The notes under the pieces: generated by a model
Database searches by the model: none
What the model was told of the DNA's origin: nothing
The model's input: the letters and a program-made list of their open reading frames with translations, nothing else
Shown: piece after piece, positions 25,908 to 35,363 of the stretch
How the letters are laid out: every line of letters begins with the position of its first letter
How positions within the stretch are numbered: position 1 is the stretch's first letter
Translations under genes and position numbers: made by a program
DNA from: MFD01213-c1 sp963704405
Lineage (GTDB): Bacteria > Planctomycetota > Phycisphaerae > Tepidisphaerales > Tepidisphaeraceae
Direction of reading: 5' to 3'
Assembly: GCA_963704405.1 (NCBI GenBank)
Contig: OY969903.1
Coordinates: 3,596,001 to 3,660,000 of the forward strand
Length of the DNA stretch: 64,000 nt

Positions 25908-25917
25908 AGCGGTAAAT

Positions 25918-26646
25918 ATGAACGGGCAGCCATCGTTGATATACACGGTCTATCGTAGGGAAATGAAATCATTCATTTCAAATCGCCAGCTCTGGATACT
26001 TTTCATCCTTCAAATATTGCTGCAGCCAACTTTTATGATCTTTATTTATTTCTCCCTTCGGTCGCTGATGCGGCTGCGGCCCGATCTGGCGTTGGTATTG
26101 GTAAGCAAAAATTTTTCGTCATTGCTTATTAGCTTCTCATTGTTGTCTGTGCTCCACATTGTTCAAAAGAATGTAACCGTCGAAAAAATAAGCGGGCTCA
26201 TTGATACGCTCCTCACCACACCACTTACCTTACAGCAGCTTGTATGGGGCAAGGCTCTTCAAGTGGGGATTCTGGGTTACGCCGCTGGCTTGGCGGTGTC
26301 GATAATCAATACGGTGGGTTTTCTCCTGATTCTCAAAAATTTTTCCATTATTCAGCGCATCGGATGGGAAACCTGGGTATTTGCATTTGCCTTGGTTCCG
26401 CTGGCCATCGTCGGGCTATTGTCATTGGTCATAACACTTGTATTGGTGGTTGACTCAAGATCAGTCATGATGTTGTTTACCACATTGGTCGGCGGACTGT
26501 TGGCAGTGTCCAGCATCTATCAGCAGATGTCGATGCAGTGGTGTTTTATGGCCGTGATGGCCTTGTTGGGCGCGGCAGGCTATATTTTAACACGGGTAAT
26601 CACATCCCGGGCCACGAACGAGAAGGTGTTAATGGCCCGAGTTTAG
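25918..26646 (+). CDS. ABC-2 type transporter permease
   Basis: The 242-residue protein has about six hydrophobic segments (LWILFILQILLQPTFMIFIY, SLLISFSLLSVLHIV, ILGYAAGLAVSIIN, WVFAFALVPLAIVGLLSLVI, MLFTTLVGGLLAVS, WCFMAVMALLGAAG) and the ISGLIDTLLTTPLT cytoplasmic motif common in ABC-2 permeases. It is the membrane partner of the ATPase directly upstream. There is no peptidase C39 domain, so leader removal needs another enzyme. Confidence 0.88.
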   Translation: MNGQPSLIYTVYRREMKSFISNRQLWILFILQILLQPTFMIFIYFSLRSLMRLRPDLALVLVSKNFSSLLISFSLLSVLHIVQKNVTVEKISGLIDTLLTTPLTLQQLVWGKALQVGILGYAAGLAVSIINTVGFLLILKNFSIIQRIGWETWVFAFALVPLAIVGLLSLVITLVLVVDSRSVMMLFTTLVGGLLAVSSIYQQMSMQWCFMAVMALLGAAGYILTRVITSRATNEKVLMARV

Positions 26647-26701
26647 CCAACATCGATTCATTGGACCTCTGTGCCGACCCGCGCAATGGACATTGTTCCT
26701 C

Positions 26702-28044
26702 ATGAACATCACTCAAAGTCAATTTTCCGCACAATTAATAAATGGATCAGAAGATGTGTTATCATCTTGGACGCGATCCTATGACTGGCTTCATGCATTA
26801 TTTGAGAGGGTTCGTGGGATGGCTGGGGGGACTAACGGTGCCAATGCATTACATCGCATCGTGGAATTGCTGCGGGCTTGCGGGCTGCGTCCGAATGGTC
26901 GTGCGCCTGGGTTTGACCTTGACCGTGTTGCCCAGCACTTCGAAGGCAATTGTGTCGAATTATCGACACTTGTGATATTGCTTGGACGACAGGCCGGGCT
27001 CAATATTTCCGCCGTTCGCGCCCCACCCATATGTTTGCCCGGTGCACATATCAGGATCTGAAAATCAATGTCGAGTCTATGCAGCTGGGTGTATTTCCTG
27101 ATAATTCGCACTATATCAACAGATACAGCATTTCGAGCGGACAGGTAGCGCTCGGACTTTACATGCGGGATCTCTCAGCGGCGGAATTAGCTGCTGAAAT
27201 TGCTGCCAAACAATATTACGCACCGCTCGTAGGAGGCGACCGGCTCGACCGTTCGGACCGCGATCGATTGCGAATGGCCATGCGGTCAAATCCAAGAGGC
27301 ACGGATCTGATCAACTCTGTCGCGCTGAATTGCATTCAGCGGCGCAGATACCGGCATGCGGAATCATGGTTGCGCCGGGGGTTGGTGATCGACCCGATGT
27401 CGAAAGTGATGGCTCAGAATCTCGTGCAGGTACTTGTGCTGCAGGGGCGCTACAATGAGGCGATCGAGCTGGGGCACGCCCTTTGGAAGGCAGATTCCGA
27501 CGGAGCGTCGGACCAATTGTTATGCAACTTGGTCAAATCATATTTGCGAACAGGCCGATATAGTGAAGCTGAATTGGCATTGGATAAACTGACGGAGGTC
27601 GTACCGTCGCATTCGCCACGAATCCTCCCTTACCGTTCTTGCCTGGAATTCTTTCGGTGCCGATATTCAGATTCGATCAAATGGGCAATCGCCTGGGCGG
27701 CCAAAGGAACAATGTATGAATTAGGCATTGTCTGGGCGATCAGTGCCTATCACCGTCAAGGATTCGATGAAGCAGGCCGCAGGCTAATGGCAAACACTGA
27801 ATTTCATGACAAATTCATGCATTCGATTTGCAGGATGATGTGTGACCTCATTTCGCCAGATCAACTTCTGGCAGAATACCCAAATACGGCTGCCGTACTG
27901 CAATGTTACGTCGGCGAATACTGGGCGAAGAGCGATCCTGACAGAGCGATTCAACATTGGCGACGTTGCGTTGATTCCTGCGGGACTTCCACATTTGAGC
28001 ATCTCAGATCGAGCCGCTTTCTTGCTGATGTCGGCGTGATGTAA
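26702..28044 (+). pseudogene. transglutaminase-like/TPR protein, one frameshift near 27025
   Basis: The first frame (ATG 26702) ends with the transglutaminase-like motif FEGNCVELSTLVILLGRQAG and SAVRAP; the second continues THMFARCTYQDLKINVES. Joining them restores C...H spacing of a papain-like/transglutaminase-like fold. The break is at a GCCCC-ACCC tract, where one missing C would restore the frame. The C-terminal 270 residues are TPR-like (LINSVALNCIQRRRYRHAESW, AEWLRRG-type helices). Related transglutaminase-TPR proteins act as proteases or scaffolds, and here it could cleave the precursor leader, since the transporter lacks a peptidase. It is the last gene of the cluster. I think the gene is intact and the frameshift is an assembly error. 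Confidence 0.6.
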
Positions 28045-28163
28045 AAGGGCCTGTAGTGCTCTGTCTCGATCCTCAATTTATTGTTGAACTCGTCGCGTGG
28101 ACATGGGTGGGAAGCGCGGAAGGCCGACAATCTCGCGGAATCGGGCGCGGCGCTCGTGCTGCG

Positions 28164-29660
28164 TTAGAAACCGGTTTGGGCGATTTCCACAGCCTTGAGC
28201 ATGGCCTTGGCTTTATTCAGGGTTTCTTCGTATTCACTGGCGGGGATTGAATCGGCGACGACGCCGGCGCCGGCCTGAATGTCGAATATGCCGTTCTTCC
28301 AAACGATGGTTCGCAGGGCGATGCAGGTGTCGAGATTGCCGGCAAAGTCGAGATAGCCGACAGCGCCGCCGTAGGGACCGCGGCGGGTGGGTTCCAGTTC
28401 ATCGATGATCTGCATCGCGCGGATTTTTGGGGCTCCGCTGACCGTGCCGACAGGCAGGCTGACTTTGAGTGCATCCAAGGCGGTCTTGCCATCATCCAAG
28501 GTGCCGGTGACGTTGGTTGTGATATGCATGACGTGACTGTATCGCTCGACGATCATGCAATCGCTGACGACCACTGAGCCGACTTTCGCGACCCGGCCGA
28601 TGTCGTTGCGGTGCAGGTCCACCAGCATGATGTGCTCGGCGCGCTCCTTGGGATCGGCCAGCAGTTCCATCTCCAGCGCTTTGTCTTCTTCCTCAGTCGC
28701 TCCGCGGCGGCGCGTGCCGGCGAGGGGGCGGCTGGTGGCAATGCGATCGCTGACGCGGCAGAGAATCTCAGGGCTGGAACCAATCAGCGTGCAGACAGGA
28801 CTCTTGAGAAAAAACATGAACGGCGATGGATTGATGATGCGCAACGCGCGATAGACATCGAACGGGTCGGCGGTGCTGGTCACGCGCACGCGCTGGCTGG
28901 GAACGAACTGAAAAATATCGCCCGCCTTGATGTATTCCTGCCCGCAGCGAACGGCATCCTCAAACTGCTCGCGCGACATATTGCTTGTGAATTGCAGATT
29001 CAGCGGAGCGCGGGCATCGATTTCGCCAAGCTTGCTGGTCGGCGGTTGCGATAAACGGGAGACCAGTTCGTCGATTCGGCGGCACGCGTCGCGGTAAGCC
29101 GATTCGGTATCGTCAGCCGCCTTTACATCGGCGTTTGCGATTACCTTGATTGTCTTATCCACGTGATCGAAGACGACGAGCTCGCCATACAGACCGAATA
29201 GGACATCCGGGAGCTTGCGGTCATCCTTAGGCGGAGTGGGGAGTTTTTCGCCTTCGTAATAACGAATGGTGTCGTAGCCTGCGTAGCCGACGAGGCCTCC
29301 GGTAAATGTGGGGAGGTCTTTGACGCGATGGTAACGGCGCTCGGGAAGGAGCGTTTGCAGATCGGCGAGCGGATCAGTAGTTTCAAATTCCTTCGCGGGT
29401 TTCCCTTTTTGGATGATCAGCGCATTTGGACCGGCGGCCTGGTAAATGAGGGAGGGGTTGGTTGCGATAAAGCTGTAGCGGGCGATTTTTTCTCCGCCGA
29501 CGACGGATTCGAGGAGGAAGGCGTTTCCATCGCGGCCTAGAACCTCGAAGGCGGTGACGGGCGTAAGATGGTCGGCCAATAGCTGGCGATAGACGGGAAT
29601 AATGTCCGCGGTTTTAGTGATCGCGGTGAAGGATTCGAGATCGGGGAAGTACCGCCGCAT
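28164..29660 (-). CDS. trpE: anthranilate synthase component I
   Basis: The 498-residue length and the chorismate-binding blocks fit TrpE. They include FVPSQRVRV, PSPFMFFLKSP, GSSPEILCRV, PLAGTRRRGAT, ERAEHIMLVDLHRNDIGRV, GTVSGAPKIRAMQIID and GGAVGYLDFAGN. The N-terminal YRQLLADHLTPVTAFEVLG and FLLESVVGGEKIARYSF regions carry the tryptophan-feedback LLES motif. It converts chorismate with glutamine-derived ammonia to anthranilate. No trpG or other trp gene is adjacent, so the pathway is dispersed. It is the first clear chromosomal housekeeping gene after the RiPP cluster and is convergent to it. Confidence 0.95.
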   Translation of the reverse strand: MRRYFPDLESFTAITKTADIIPVYRQLLADHLTPVTAFEVLGRDGNAFLLESVVGGEKIARYSFIATNPSLIYQAAGPNALIIQKGKPAKEFETTDPLADLQTLLPERRYHRVKDLPTFTGGLVGYAGYDTIRYYEGEKLPTPPKDDRKLPDVLFGLYGELVVFDHVDKTIKVIANADVKAADDTESAYRDACRRIDELVSRLSQPPTSKLGEIDARAPLNLQFTSNMSREQFEDAVRCGQEYIKAGDIFQFVPSQRVRVTSTADPFDVYRALRIINPSPFMFFLKSPVCTLIGSSPEILCRVSDRIATSRPLAGTRRRGATEEEDKALEMELLADPKERAEHIMLVDLHRNDIGRVAKVGSVVVSDCMIVERYSHVMHITTNVTGTLDDGKTALDALKVSLPVGTVSGAPKIRAMQIIDELEPTRRGPYGGAVGYLDFAGNLDTCIALRTIVWKNGIFDIQAGAGVVADSIPASEYEETLNKAKAMLKAVEIAQTGF

Positions 29661-29744
29661 GGGTGGTATTCTAGGGAATAGGGCGGCTTTGTCACTTAAG
29701 ACGAATCACTTGAGATTTCCTGGCATCCAGCGACGATCAGGGCG

Positions 29745-30107
29745 ATGCCATTTCAGATCCGTACCATTCGCACGTTCGCCGCGGCTCATCAGCTTCGTCT
29801 TTATGATGGCTCGCTGGAGCCGCTGCATGGGCATAACTGGCGGGTGGAAGTGACGGTTGGGTCACGGGAACTCGATTCGATCGGCGTCGTTATGGATTTC
29901 CATGAGTTGGAGCGGCTGGTGGATCGGATCGTCGGGCCGATGCACAACCGGCATTTGAATGAGCTGCCGGAGTTCGCCGCGATGAACCCTTCGACTGAGA
30001 ATGTCGCGCTTTATATCGGTCGATCGCTGCAACTTCCGGCGACGGTGACGCTGGACCAGGTGGAAGTGTGGGAGACGGCGGAAAATGTGGCGATCTATCG
30101 ACCGTAA
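29745..30107 (+). CDS. 6-pyruvoyltetrahydropterin synthase-like protein of the PTPS-III type
   Basis: The 120-residue protein has zinc ligands in AAAHQL and LHGHNW, and the later PTSENVA-type active-site Glu region (NPSTENVALYIG). The catalytic cysteine that precedes HGH in QueD and PTPS is missing; instead the sequence is EPLHGH, that is E-x-x-H-G-H. This is the hallmark of PTPS-III, which replaces dihydroneopterin aldolase (FolB) in folate synthesis in some bacteria. I therefore prefer a folate role to queuosine, though QueD annotation would be the default. Confidence 0.8.
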   Translation: MPFQIRTIRTFAAAHQLRLYDGSLEPLHGHNWRVEVTVGSRELDSIGVVMDFHELERLVDRIVGPMHNRHLNELPEFAAMNPSTENVALYIGRSLQLPATVTLDQVEVWETAENVAIYRP

Positions 30108-30298
30108 CGCCGCTTTTGCCGATATCCAATTTATGCCGACGACAGGTGCTTTTTGGTTCAAATGTGTCTGGGGAGGCGTTGAATCCGTTTGACCCCGCGC
30201 GCAGGGGAAATACGATTGCGCATAGCAATTTGGCCTGTTGCGGCTTGTGAAGTTGTTCTGGTTTGTTCGCGATTAATTGCCGCGCATAAGGAAGTCGT

Positions 30299-30796
30299 AT
30301 GAAGTGTGATAACTGCAGCAAAGCCGCGACGGTTCACCTCACCGAAATCAAGAACGGGAAGAAAATTGAGAAGCATCTCTGCGAGCAGTGCGCGGCCCAA
30401 AGCGAGGGGCTGAGCACCAAATCGCACATGCCGATCAACGAACTGCTCACCAATTTTGTGATGGCGCACAGCGGCCTGCAGAATAAGCAGCAGGAAGGGC
30501 TGGTTTGCGATCATTGCGGCATCACGTGGTCGGAGTTCCGTCAGAGCGGACTGCTCGGATGTGAGCATGATTACACGACGTTTGAGAAAGAGATGACGCC
30601 GCTGCTTCAAAGGGCTCATGAAGGTTCGGCGCACCATATCGGGAAGGTGCCGACTCGCCGCGGCGGAACGGGCGTACCGGTGAAGAAGAGCGTGGACATG
30701 ACCAAGCTGCGAAAGGAGTTGGCGCGAGCGGTGGAGACGGAAGATTATGAGCGGGCCGCCAAGCTGCGCGACCAGATTCGGCAGGCGGAAGCGTAG
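30299..30796 (+). CDS. mcsA: McsA-like activator of protein-arginine kinase
   Basis: Two zinc-finger-like pairs (MKCDNCSKAATVHLTE with HLCEQCAAQ, and LVCDHCGITWSEF with LLGCEHD) and a C-terminal UVR helix pair (LARAVETEDYERAAKLRDQI) match McsA. AAGGA precedes the ATG by 6 bases. It binds and activates the kinase encoded next, marking damaged proteins for ClpCP. Confidence 0.92.
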   Translation: MKCDNCSKAATVHLTEIKNGKKIEKHLCEQCAAQSEGLSTKSHMPINELLTNFVMAHSGLQNKQQEGLVCDHCGITWSEFRQSGLLGCEHDYTTFEKEMTPLLQRAHEGSAHHIGKVPTRRGGTGVPVKKSVDMTKLRKELARAVETEDYERAAKLRDQIRQAEA

Positions 30797-30909
30797 GAAG
30801 ATGTCTATTGCCCATTGGCGTTGGTCCTGTTGCTTTGCCGGCAAAGACCGCACAAGCTGACGAACGGCATCATGCGACGGGCAACGGAAAACAGATCACT
30901 GACAATCAC

Positions 30910-31965
30910 ATGAAGTTAAGCGACCTGACTAATCAAGCCGGTGAGTGGCTCCGCGGAAGCGGGCCAATGAGCGAGATCGTTATCTCTTCGCGCATTCGCC
31001 TGGCGCGGAATGTTTCTGGTTTTCCATTCCTCACCAAGTGCAGCCGGCATCAACGGCAAGCGCTGGAGAAGAAGGCCCGGGACACCATTCTTGGCTCGGC
31101 GGTTGCGCCGCAGCTTTTGTATGTGGATCTTGAGGATGCGCCGGATGTGGATCGGCAACTGCTTGTGGAGCGCCACCTGATCAGCAAGCCACATGCGGCG
31201 GCCGAAGGCGCGCGCGGCGTGGCGATTGGTGAAAACGAAACTGTTTCCATCATGGTCAACGAAGAGGACCACCTTCGAATCCAGGTGCTTCGCAGCGGCC
31301 TGCAGCTTGAAGAAACCTGGGAGCAGATCAATAAGATCGATGACGCCCTGGAATCGAAACTGGATTTTTCGTTCAATCCGCGTTTTGGGTATCTCACGGC
31401 GTGTCCGACCAATGTCGGCACCGGCATTCGCGTCAGCGTCATGCTTCATCTGCCGGCGCTGAAGCTGACCGGTGAAATCGAAAAAGTATTCCGGGCGGCC
31501 AAAGATCTTCGCCTTGCGGTGCGCGGGCTTTATGGGGAGGGCACCGAAGCGACAGGCGATTTCTATCAAATCAGCAATCAAACGACGCTTGGCAAGACTG
31601 AAGAAGACATCATCAGCGACTTTAAGCACCTGGTGATTCCGAAGATCATCGATTACGAACACCACGCCCGCCGAACGTTATTAAATGACCGCACGGTGGC
31701 ACTGGATGACAAAGTGCAGCGTGCGGTGGGAATCCTCCGGTCGGCGCGGCTGATCGCAAGCGAAGAGACGCTGTTCTTGCTGAGTCATCTGCGGATGGGG
31801 ATTAATCTTGGCCGCGTGAAAGACATTGATATTCGAACGCTCAATGAGTTGTTCCTCATGACGCAGCCGGCCCACCTTCAGAAGATGCAGGGAAGAAAGC
31901 TGGAAGGCGACCTGCGGCGTGCGGTGCGGGCGGATTACATTCGCCAGCGTTTGGGCGGTAATTGA
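30910..31965 (+). CDS. mcsB: protein-arginine kinase
   Basis: The guanido-kinase blocks are present: ISSRIRLARN at the N-terminus, MVNEEDHLRIQ, the catalytic TACPTNVGTGIRVSVMLHLP, and EATGDFYQISNQTTLG. It phosphorylates arginines of misfolded proteins and regulators to tag them for Clp proteolysis. ATG 30910 is chosen because codons upstream in frame (from 30808) show no conservation. It follows mcsA by 113 bp. A clpS gene is 2.2 kb away. Confidence 0.94.
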   Translation: MKLSDLTNQAGEWLRGSGPMSEIVISSRIRLARNVSGFPFLTKCSRHQRQALEKKARDTILGSAVAPQLLYVDLEDAPDVDRQLLVERHLISKPHAAAEGARGVAIGENETVSIMVNEEDHLRIQVLRSGLQLEETWEQINKIDDALESKLDFSFNPRFGYLTACPTNVGTGIRVSVMLHLPALKLTGEIEKVFRAAKDLRLAVRGLYGEGTEATGDFYQISNQTTLGKTEEDIISDFKHLVIPKIIDYEHHARRTLLNDRTVALDDKVQRAVGILRSARLIASEETLFLLSHLRMGINLGRVKDIDIRTLNELFLMTQPAHLQKMQGRKLEGDLRRAVRADYIRQRLGGN

Positions 31966-32058
31966 AGTGCCCCACATAACAGCCGAATGATTATGCGGCT
32001 GCGGCTTCATTCGATTTAAGCGCAATCCGGTCGAGATCGTGGCTACAATCCAGCCAAC

Positions 32059-33366
32059 ATGAGCGCCGCTCCCACCAAAACTCTTCTTGGACACATCCAC
32101 GGCGACTGGGACGGCCAGCTTGCGTACATCGTTGAGACGATGCGGGAACTGAGCCGCCAGACCGATCCGCAGAAAATGGTGAAGGCATATGGGGAGCGCG
32201 TGCGGCGGCTGCTGCCGACAGACCGGTTCATTTCGCTGAGTCGCCGCGATCTGGAAAAGCCGAAGGTGCGCGTCACCCGCAGCAATCTGCTGGACGAATC
32301 AGTCAATCCGTGGCGCGACCGTGATAAGTTGCCGGTGCTCGAAGGCGGGCTTTTGTCTGATCTTATCTGGGGCGATCAGCCGGTTGTGATTGACGATCTC
32401 CAGCTCGATCCCAGTGATCCAAGTTACTCCCTGCTGAGCGGCATGCGGTCGCTGGTAGCCATTCCGCTTTATGACCAGGGCACATCGCTGAACATGGTTA
32501 TCACGTGCCGGACCATTCCCAATGGTTATCAGCGCGAGTTCCTGCCGGAACATGTGTGGATGAGCAATCTGTTTGGGCGGGCGACGCATAATCTGGTTTT
32601 GTCGATGGAGCTTCGCAAGGCGTACGAGGCGGTAGACCATGAACTCCGCACAGTGGCGGAGATTCAGCAATCACTGCTGCCGACGTCGCTGCCGAATATT
32701 CCGACGCTGGATCTGGCGGTGCATTACCAGACATCCAAGCGGGCGGGCGGGGATTATTACGATTTCTTTGAACTGCCGAATAATCGCTGGGGGATTCTGA
32801 TGGCGGATGTGAGCGGGCACGGCACGCCTGCCGCGGTGATCATGGCGGTGACGCACAGCATCGCGCACACGCTGGATGGCGAGCCGACTCCGCCGAGCCG
32901 GCTGCTTTCATTTGTGAACGATCATCTGACATCGCGATATACCGGCGGCAAGGGGACCTTCGTTACGGCGTTCTATGGAATCTATGACGCGGGGACAAGG
33001 GAAATTGTCTACGCAAGCGCGGGGCATTGTCCGCCGAGGATCAAGCGGGCGGGCAATGGGATTTTGCAGTCGCTGGATCGGTCGCGACAGCTTCCGCTGG
33101 GGATCGAAAGCGGCGAGAAATATGCCGACCGCAAGGAAACACTTCTGCCGGGCGATGCTCTTTTTGTATATACCGATGGCATCACCGAATCACGCAGCCC
33201 CGGCGGCGAGTTCTATGGCTTGAACCGGCTGGATGATGTGATGCTGCAATACGACAAGACATCGGCGGCAGAGTTGCTGGCCGCGGCGCTTCGATCGATT
33301 CGCGACTTCACTGATGGACGGGCGGCGACGGATGACCGCACATTGCTGGCGATCACGGTCCAGTGA
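32059..33366 (+). CDS. GAF domain-containing PP2C/SpoIIE-type serine phosphatase
   Basis: The N-terminal 190 residues look like a GAF domain (SLVAIPLYDQGTSLNMVITC). The linker AVDHELRTVAEIQQSLLP is typical of RsbU-like phosphatases. The catalytic domain has the metal-binding aspartates in RAGGDYYDFF, MADVSGHGTPAAV, VYTDGITESRS and TDDRTLLAI. It should dephosphorylate a STAS anti-anti-sigma protein; the STAS gene at 52573 is a candidate partner, though 19 kb distant. 435 residues. Confidence 0.9.
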   Translation: MSAAPTKTLLGHIHGDWDGQLAYIVETMRELSRQTDPQKMVKAYGERVRRLLPTDRFISLSRRDLEKPKVRVTRSNLLDESVNPWRDRDKLPVLEGGLLSDLIWGDQPVVIDDLQLDPSDPSYSLLSGMRSLVAIPLYDQGTSLNMVITCRTIPNGYQREFLPEHVWMSNLFGRATHNLVLSMELRKAYEAVDHELRTVAEIQQSLLPTSLPNIPTLDLAVHYQTSKRAGGDYYDFFELPNNRWGILMADVSGHGTPAAVIMAVTHSIAHTLDGEPTPPSRLLSFVNDHLTSRYTGGKGTFVTAFYGIYDAGTREIVYASAGHCPPRIKRAGNGILQSLDRSRQLPLGIESGEKYADRKETLLPGDALFVYTDGITESRSPGGEFYGLNRLDDVMLQYDKTSAAELLAAALRSIRDFTDGRAATDDRTLLAITVQ

Positions 33367-34044
33367 TCAGGGTTCTGTGGTTTGGGTGGCTGGCTTGGCA
33401 ATCTCGTTGGGCGGGGTCAATTCATCAATCAACTTATTCAGGCGGCTCTTTCCCATCTGCGACGTTGCCGATGCAGCTTCCCAGATGGCGGGAATTGCCT
33501 TCGATCCCATCTGACGCAGGGCGTCTTCGGCTTGCTCTGCTTCGGTGTCGTCCTCGGCGTCGGCGAAGGCCGTGGCCTGAGCTTTAGCCAGCGCGGGCGT
33601 AACAGCGGCCTCTGCCTTGCGGGTTTCTGCGACGAGTTGCTTGAACGCCTCCGCGGCAGCGGGGTCGCCGGAATCAACCGGGGCAATCGTGACGATCACG
33701 AAATTGCCGTTTCCGGTTTGATGACGCAGGAGAAGAAGGTAGGGCTTACCGATGTCTTCGGGCGTGAGATGGCCGGAGCAGGAATCGGGAAGGCCGCCGG
33801 GAACGATGTGGATGGCCGTGATGGTTTGCTGTGACTTTAGAGAACCGTCGATGACGTCGGCCACGTCGAAGTCATAAACCTCATGTTGTTCGGCATCCAG
33901 CGTGGGGATCGACTTCAGCTTTGCGTGAACGATCAAATCCGACCATTGAATAGCCCGCTTGTCGGGCGTCGCGCGGAGGCAGGCGACGCAGCACGTGGAC
34001 AAAATCATCACAAAAAACAGTGCAAGACTTATGTGCAATCGCAT
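33367..34044 (-). CDS. secreted hypothetical protein
   Basis: From ATG 34044 the protein starts with a signal peptide (MRLHISLALFFVMILSTCC). It continues into a 200-residue domain of beta character with a conserved-looking GGLPDSCSGHLTPEDIGKPY and a helical tail rich in Ala and Glu. The C at about residue 17-21 could be a lipidation site. I do not recognise the family. The frame is open upstream to 34167, but that part is hydrophilic with no ribosome-binding site. Confidence 0.6.
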   Translation of the reverse strand: MRLHISLALFFVMILSTCCVACLRATPDKRAIQWSDLIVHAKLKSIPTLDAEQHEVYDFDVADVIDGSLKSQQTITAIHIVPGGLPDSCSGHLTPEDIGKPYLLLLRHQTGNGNFVIVTIAPVDSGDPAAAEAFKQLVAETRKAEAAVTPALAKAQATAFADAEDDTEAEQAEDALRQMGSKAIPAIWEAASATSQMGKSRLNKLIDELTPPNEIAKPATQTTEP

Positions 34045-34187
34045 ATCGCTCCTGAAACCGTGAGTCTTGTTTAGCCTGGTTCTCGGTATGGGCCAGGGTG
34101 ACATTTGCCGGATGCGTATCAAGATTATTCTTGCATTCTGCAGCGAGGTGTGGTTTTTTGCACGCAATCAAGGCCGCCGCGCCGTGA

Positions 34188-34550
34188 ATGCGTGCCATGT
34201 CAGAGAGCGAAAAAACAACCCCGGCCGTCGCAACCAAGCCCAAGACGTCAACCAAGGGCAAACCCAAGCCGCGGAATCTCCCGCCTTATAATGTGGTATT
34301 GCTGAACGATGACGATCATACTGTGGAGTATGTGATTGAGATGCTGCAGTCGCTGTTTGCGCATCCGCGGGAGATGGGGTTTAAGTTTGCTGAAGAGGTA
34401 GATCGAACCGGCCGGGCGATCGTATACACGACTCATAAGGAAAAGGCGGAACTGAAGCGAGACCAGATTCATGCCTTTGGGATGGACACGAGGGTGGCGA
34501 CGTGTGCGGGGTCGATGTCGGCGGTGATCGAACCGGCGGAAGAAGCCTAA
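34188..34550 (+). CDS. clpS: ATP-dependent Clp protease adaptor ClpS
   Basis: The core NVVLLNDDDHTVEYVIEML and the helix with KEKAELKRDQIHAFG match ClpS, which presents N-degron substrates to ClpA/ClpC. A 30-residue Lys/Pro-rich N-terminal tail precedes it. ATG 34197 is an alternative start. Together with McsA/McsB nearby it suggests a cluster of Clp-related targeting factors. Confidence 0.93.
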   Translation: MRAMSESEKTTPAVATKPKTSTKGKPKPRNLPPYNVVLLNDDDHTVEYVIEMLQSLFAHPREMGFKFAEEVDRTGRAIVYTTHKEKAELKRDQIHAFGMDTRVATCAGSMSAVIEPAEEA

Positions 34551-34631
34551 CACCCGGGACCAAAGTCGCGCAGGACTTTTGCCACGGGCCGCCGGGGTTT
34601 GCTGAGAGGCCTGTATCTGATCGCCAGTTTC

Positions 34632-35078
34632 TTATCGCTTGAAATGTTTCGCCAGTAATTCCGCCCGACTGCTTACAGCAAATCTCCGATAGAGCGCCTT
34701 TACATAGACATGCACCGTATGCCGGCTGAGGCTCAACTTCCTGGCGACTTCTTTTTCACTGGAGCCGTCTAACAGATGACGAAGCGTCTGCTCCATCCTG
34801 GGGGACAACTCGGAATCATTGGCAGGAGCACCATCCGCCGGGGCGGGAGGCTTCGTGGGTGTCTTCGCTCCGTTAACGGATTCTGGATCGACACTGCCCA
34901 CGCTGACGCCCACCAGGCGGCATAAGTCGGCAAGGAGTCGGCGGCGGCGAAGGACCGGATCGGCTACCGTCCCGTTCAGCGGACGCATCACGCGAAGCAT
35001 CGCGGCCACGTCTCCCAGGCGGGAGGACGGTGATACGTGCTCTGATTGTGGTTCCTTAGGAGGGGTTTCTTGCCACAT
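34632..35078 (-). CDS. LuxR-type helix-turn-helix regulator
   Basis: The C-terminal 65 residues form a LuxR/GerE domain (LSPRMEQTLRHLLDGSSEKE, VARKLSLSRHTVHVYVKALY). The N-terminal 80 residues are Pro/Ala-rich and contain no receiver domain, so the signal input is unknown. GGGGAG lies upstream of the ATG. 148 residues. Confidence 0.8.
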   Translation of the reverse strand: MWQETPPKEPQSEHVSPSSRLGDVAAMLRVMRPLNGTVADPVLRRRRLLADLCRLVGVSVGSVDPESVNGAKTPTKPPAPADGAPANDSELSPRMEQTLRHLLDGSSEKEVARKLSLSRHTVHVYVKALYRRFAVSSRAELLAKHFKR

Positions 35079-35363
35079 TTACTCACTCCCCTGGTCCCGC
35101 CAAAATCCTTGATAAACGTTGAAACCGACATGAATCAGAAACCATCACCTGTTTAGGGTAATTGCATCTACCCCATGCTGGCTTCTAGATATGTAACCGA
35201 TGAAGCGGGCGGAATCTAGAAAACCCCCCGGTCACGCCAGCCGCCCCAAAACCAAGGGGGGGCGGCTGTCGGACCGGGGCAGGGGTTCCGGCGTTTCAAA
35301 CTTGCCGCATCACCATGGATGGAAAACGGCCGGGCACGGGTCATCAAGCGAAAGTTGGGATCG

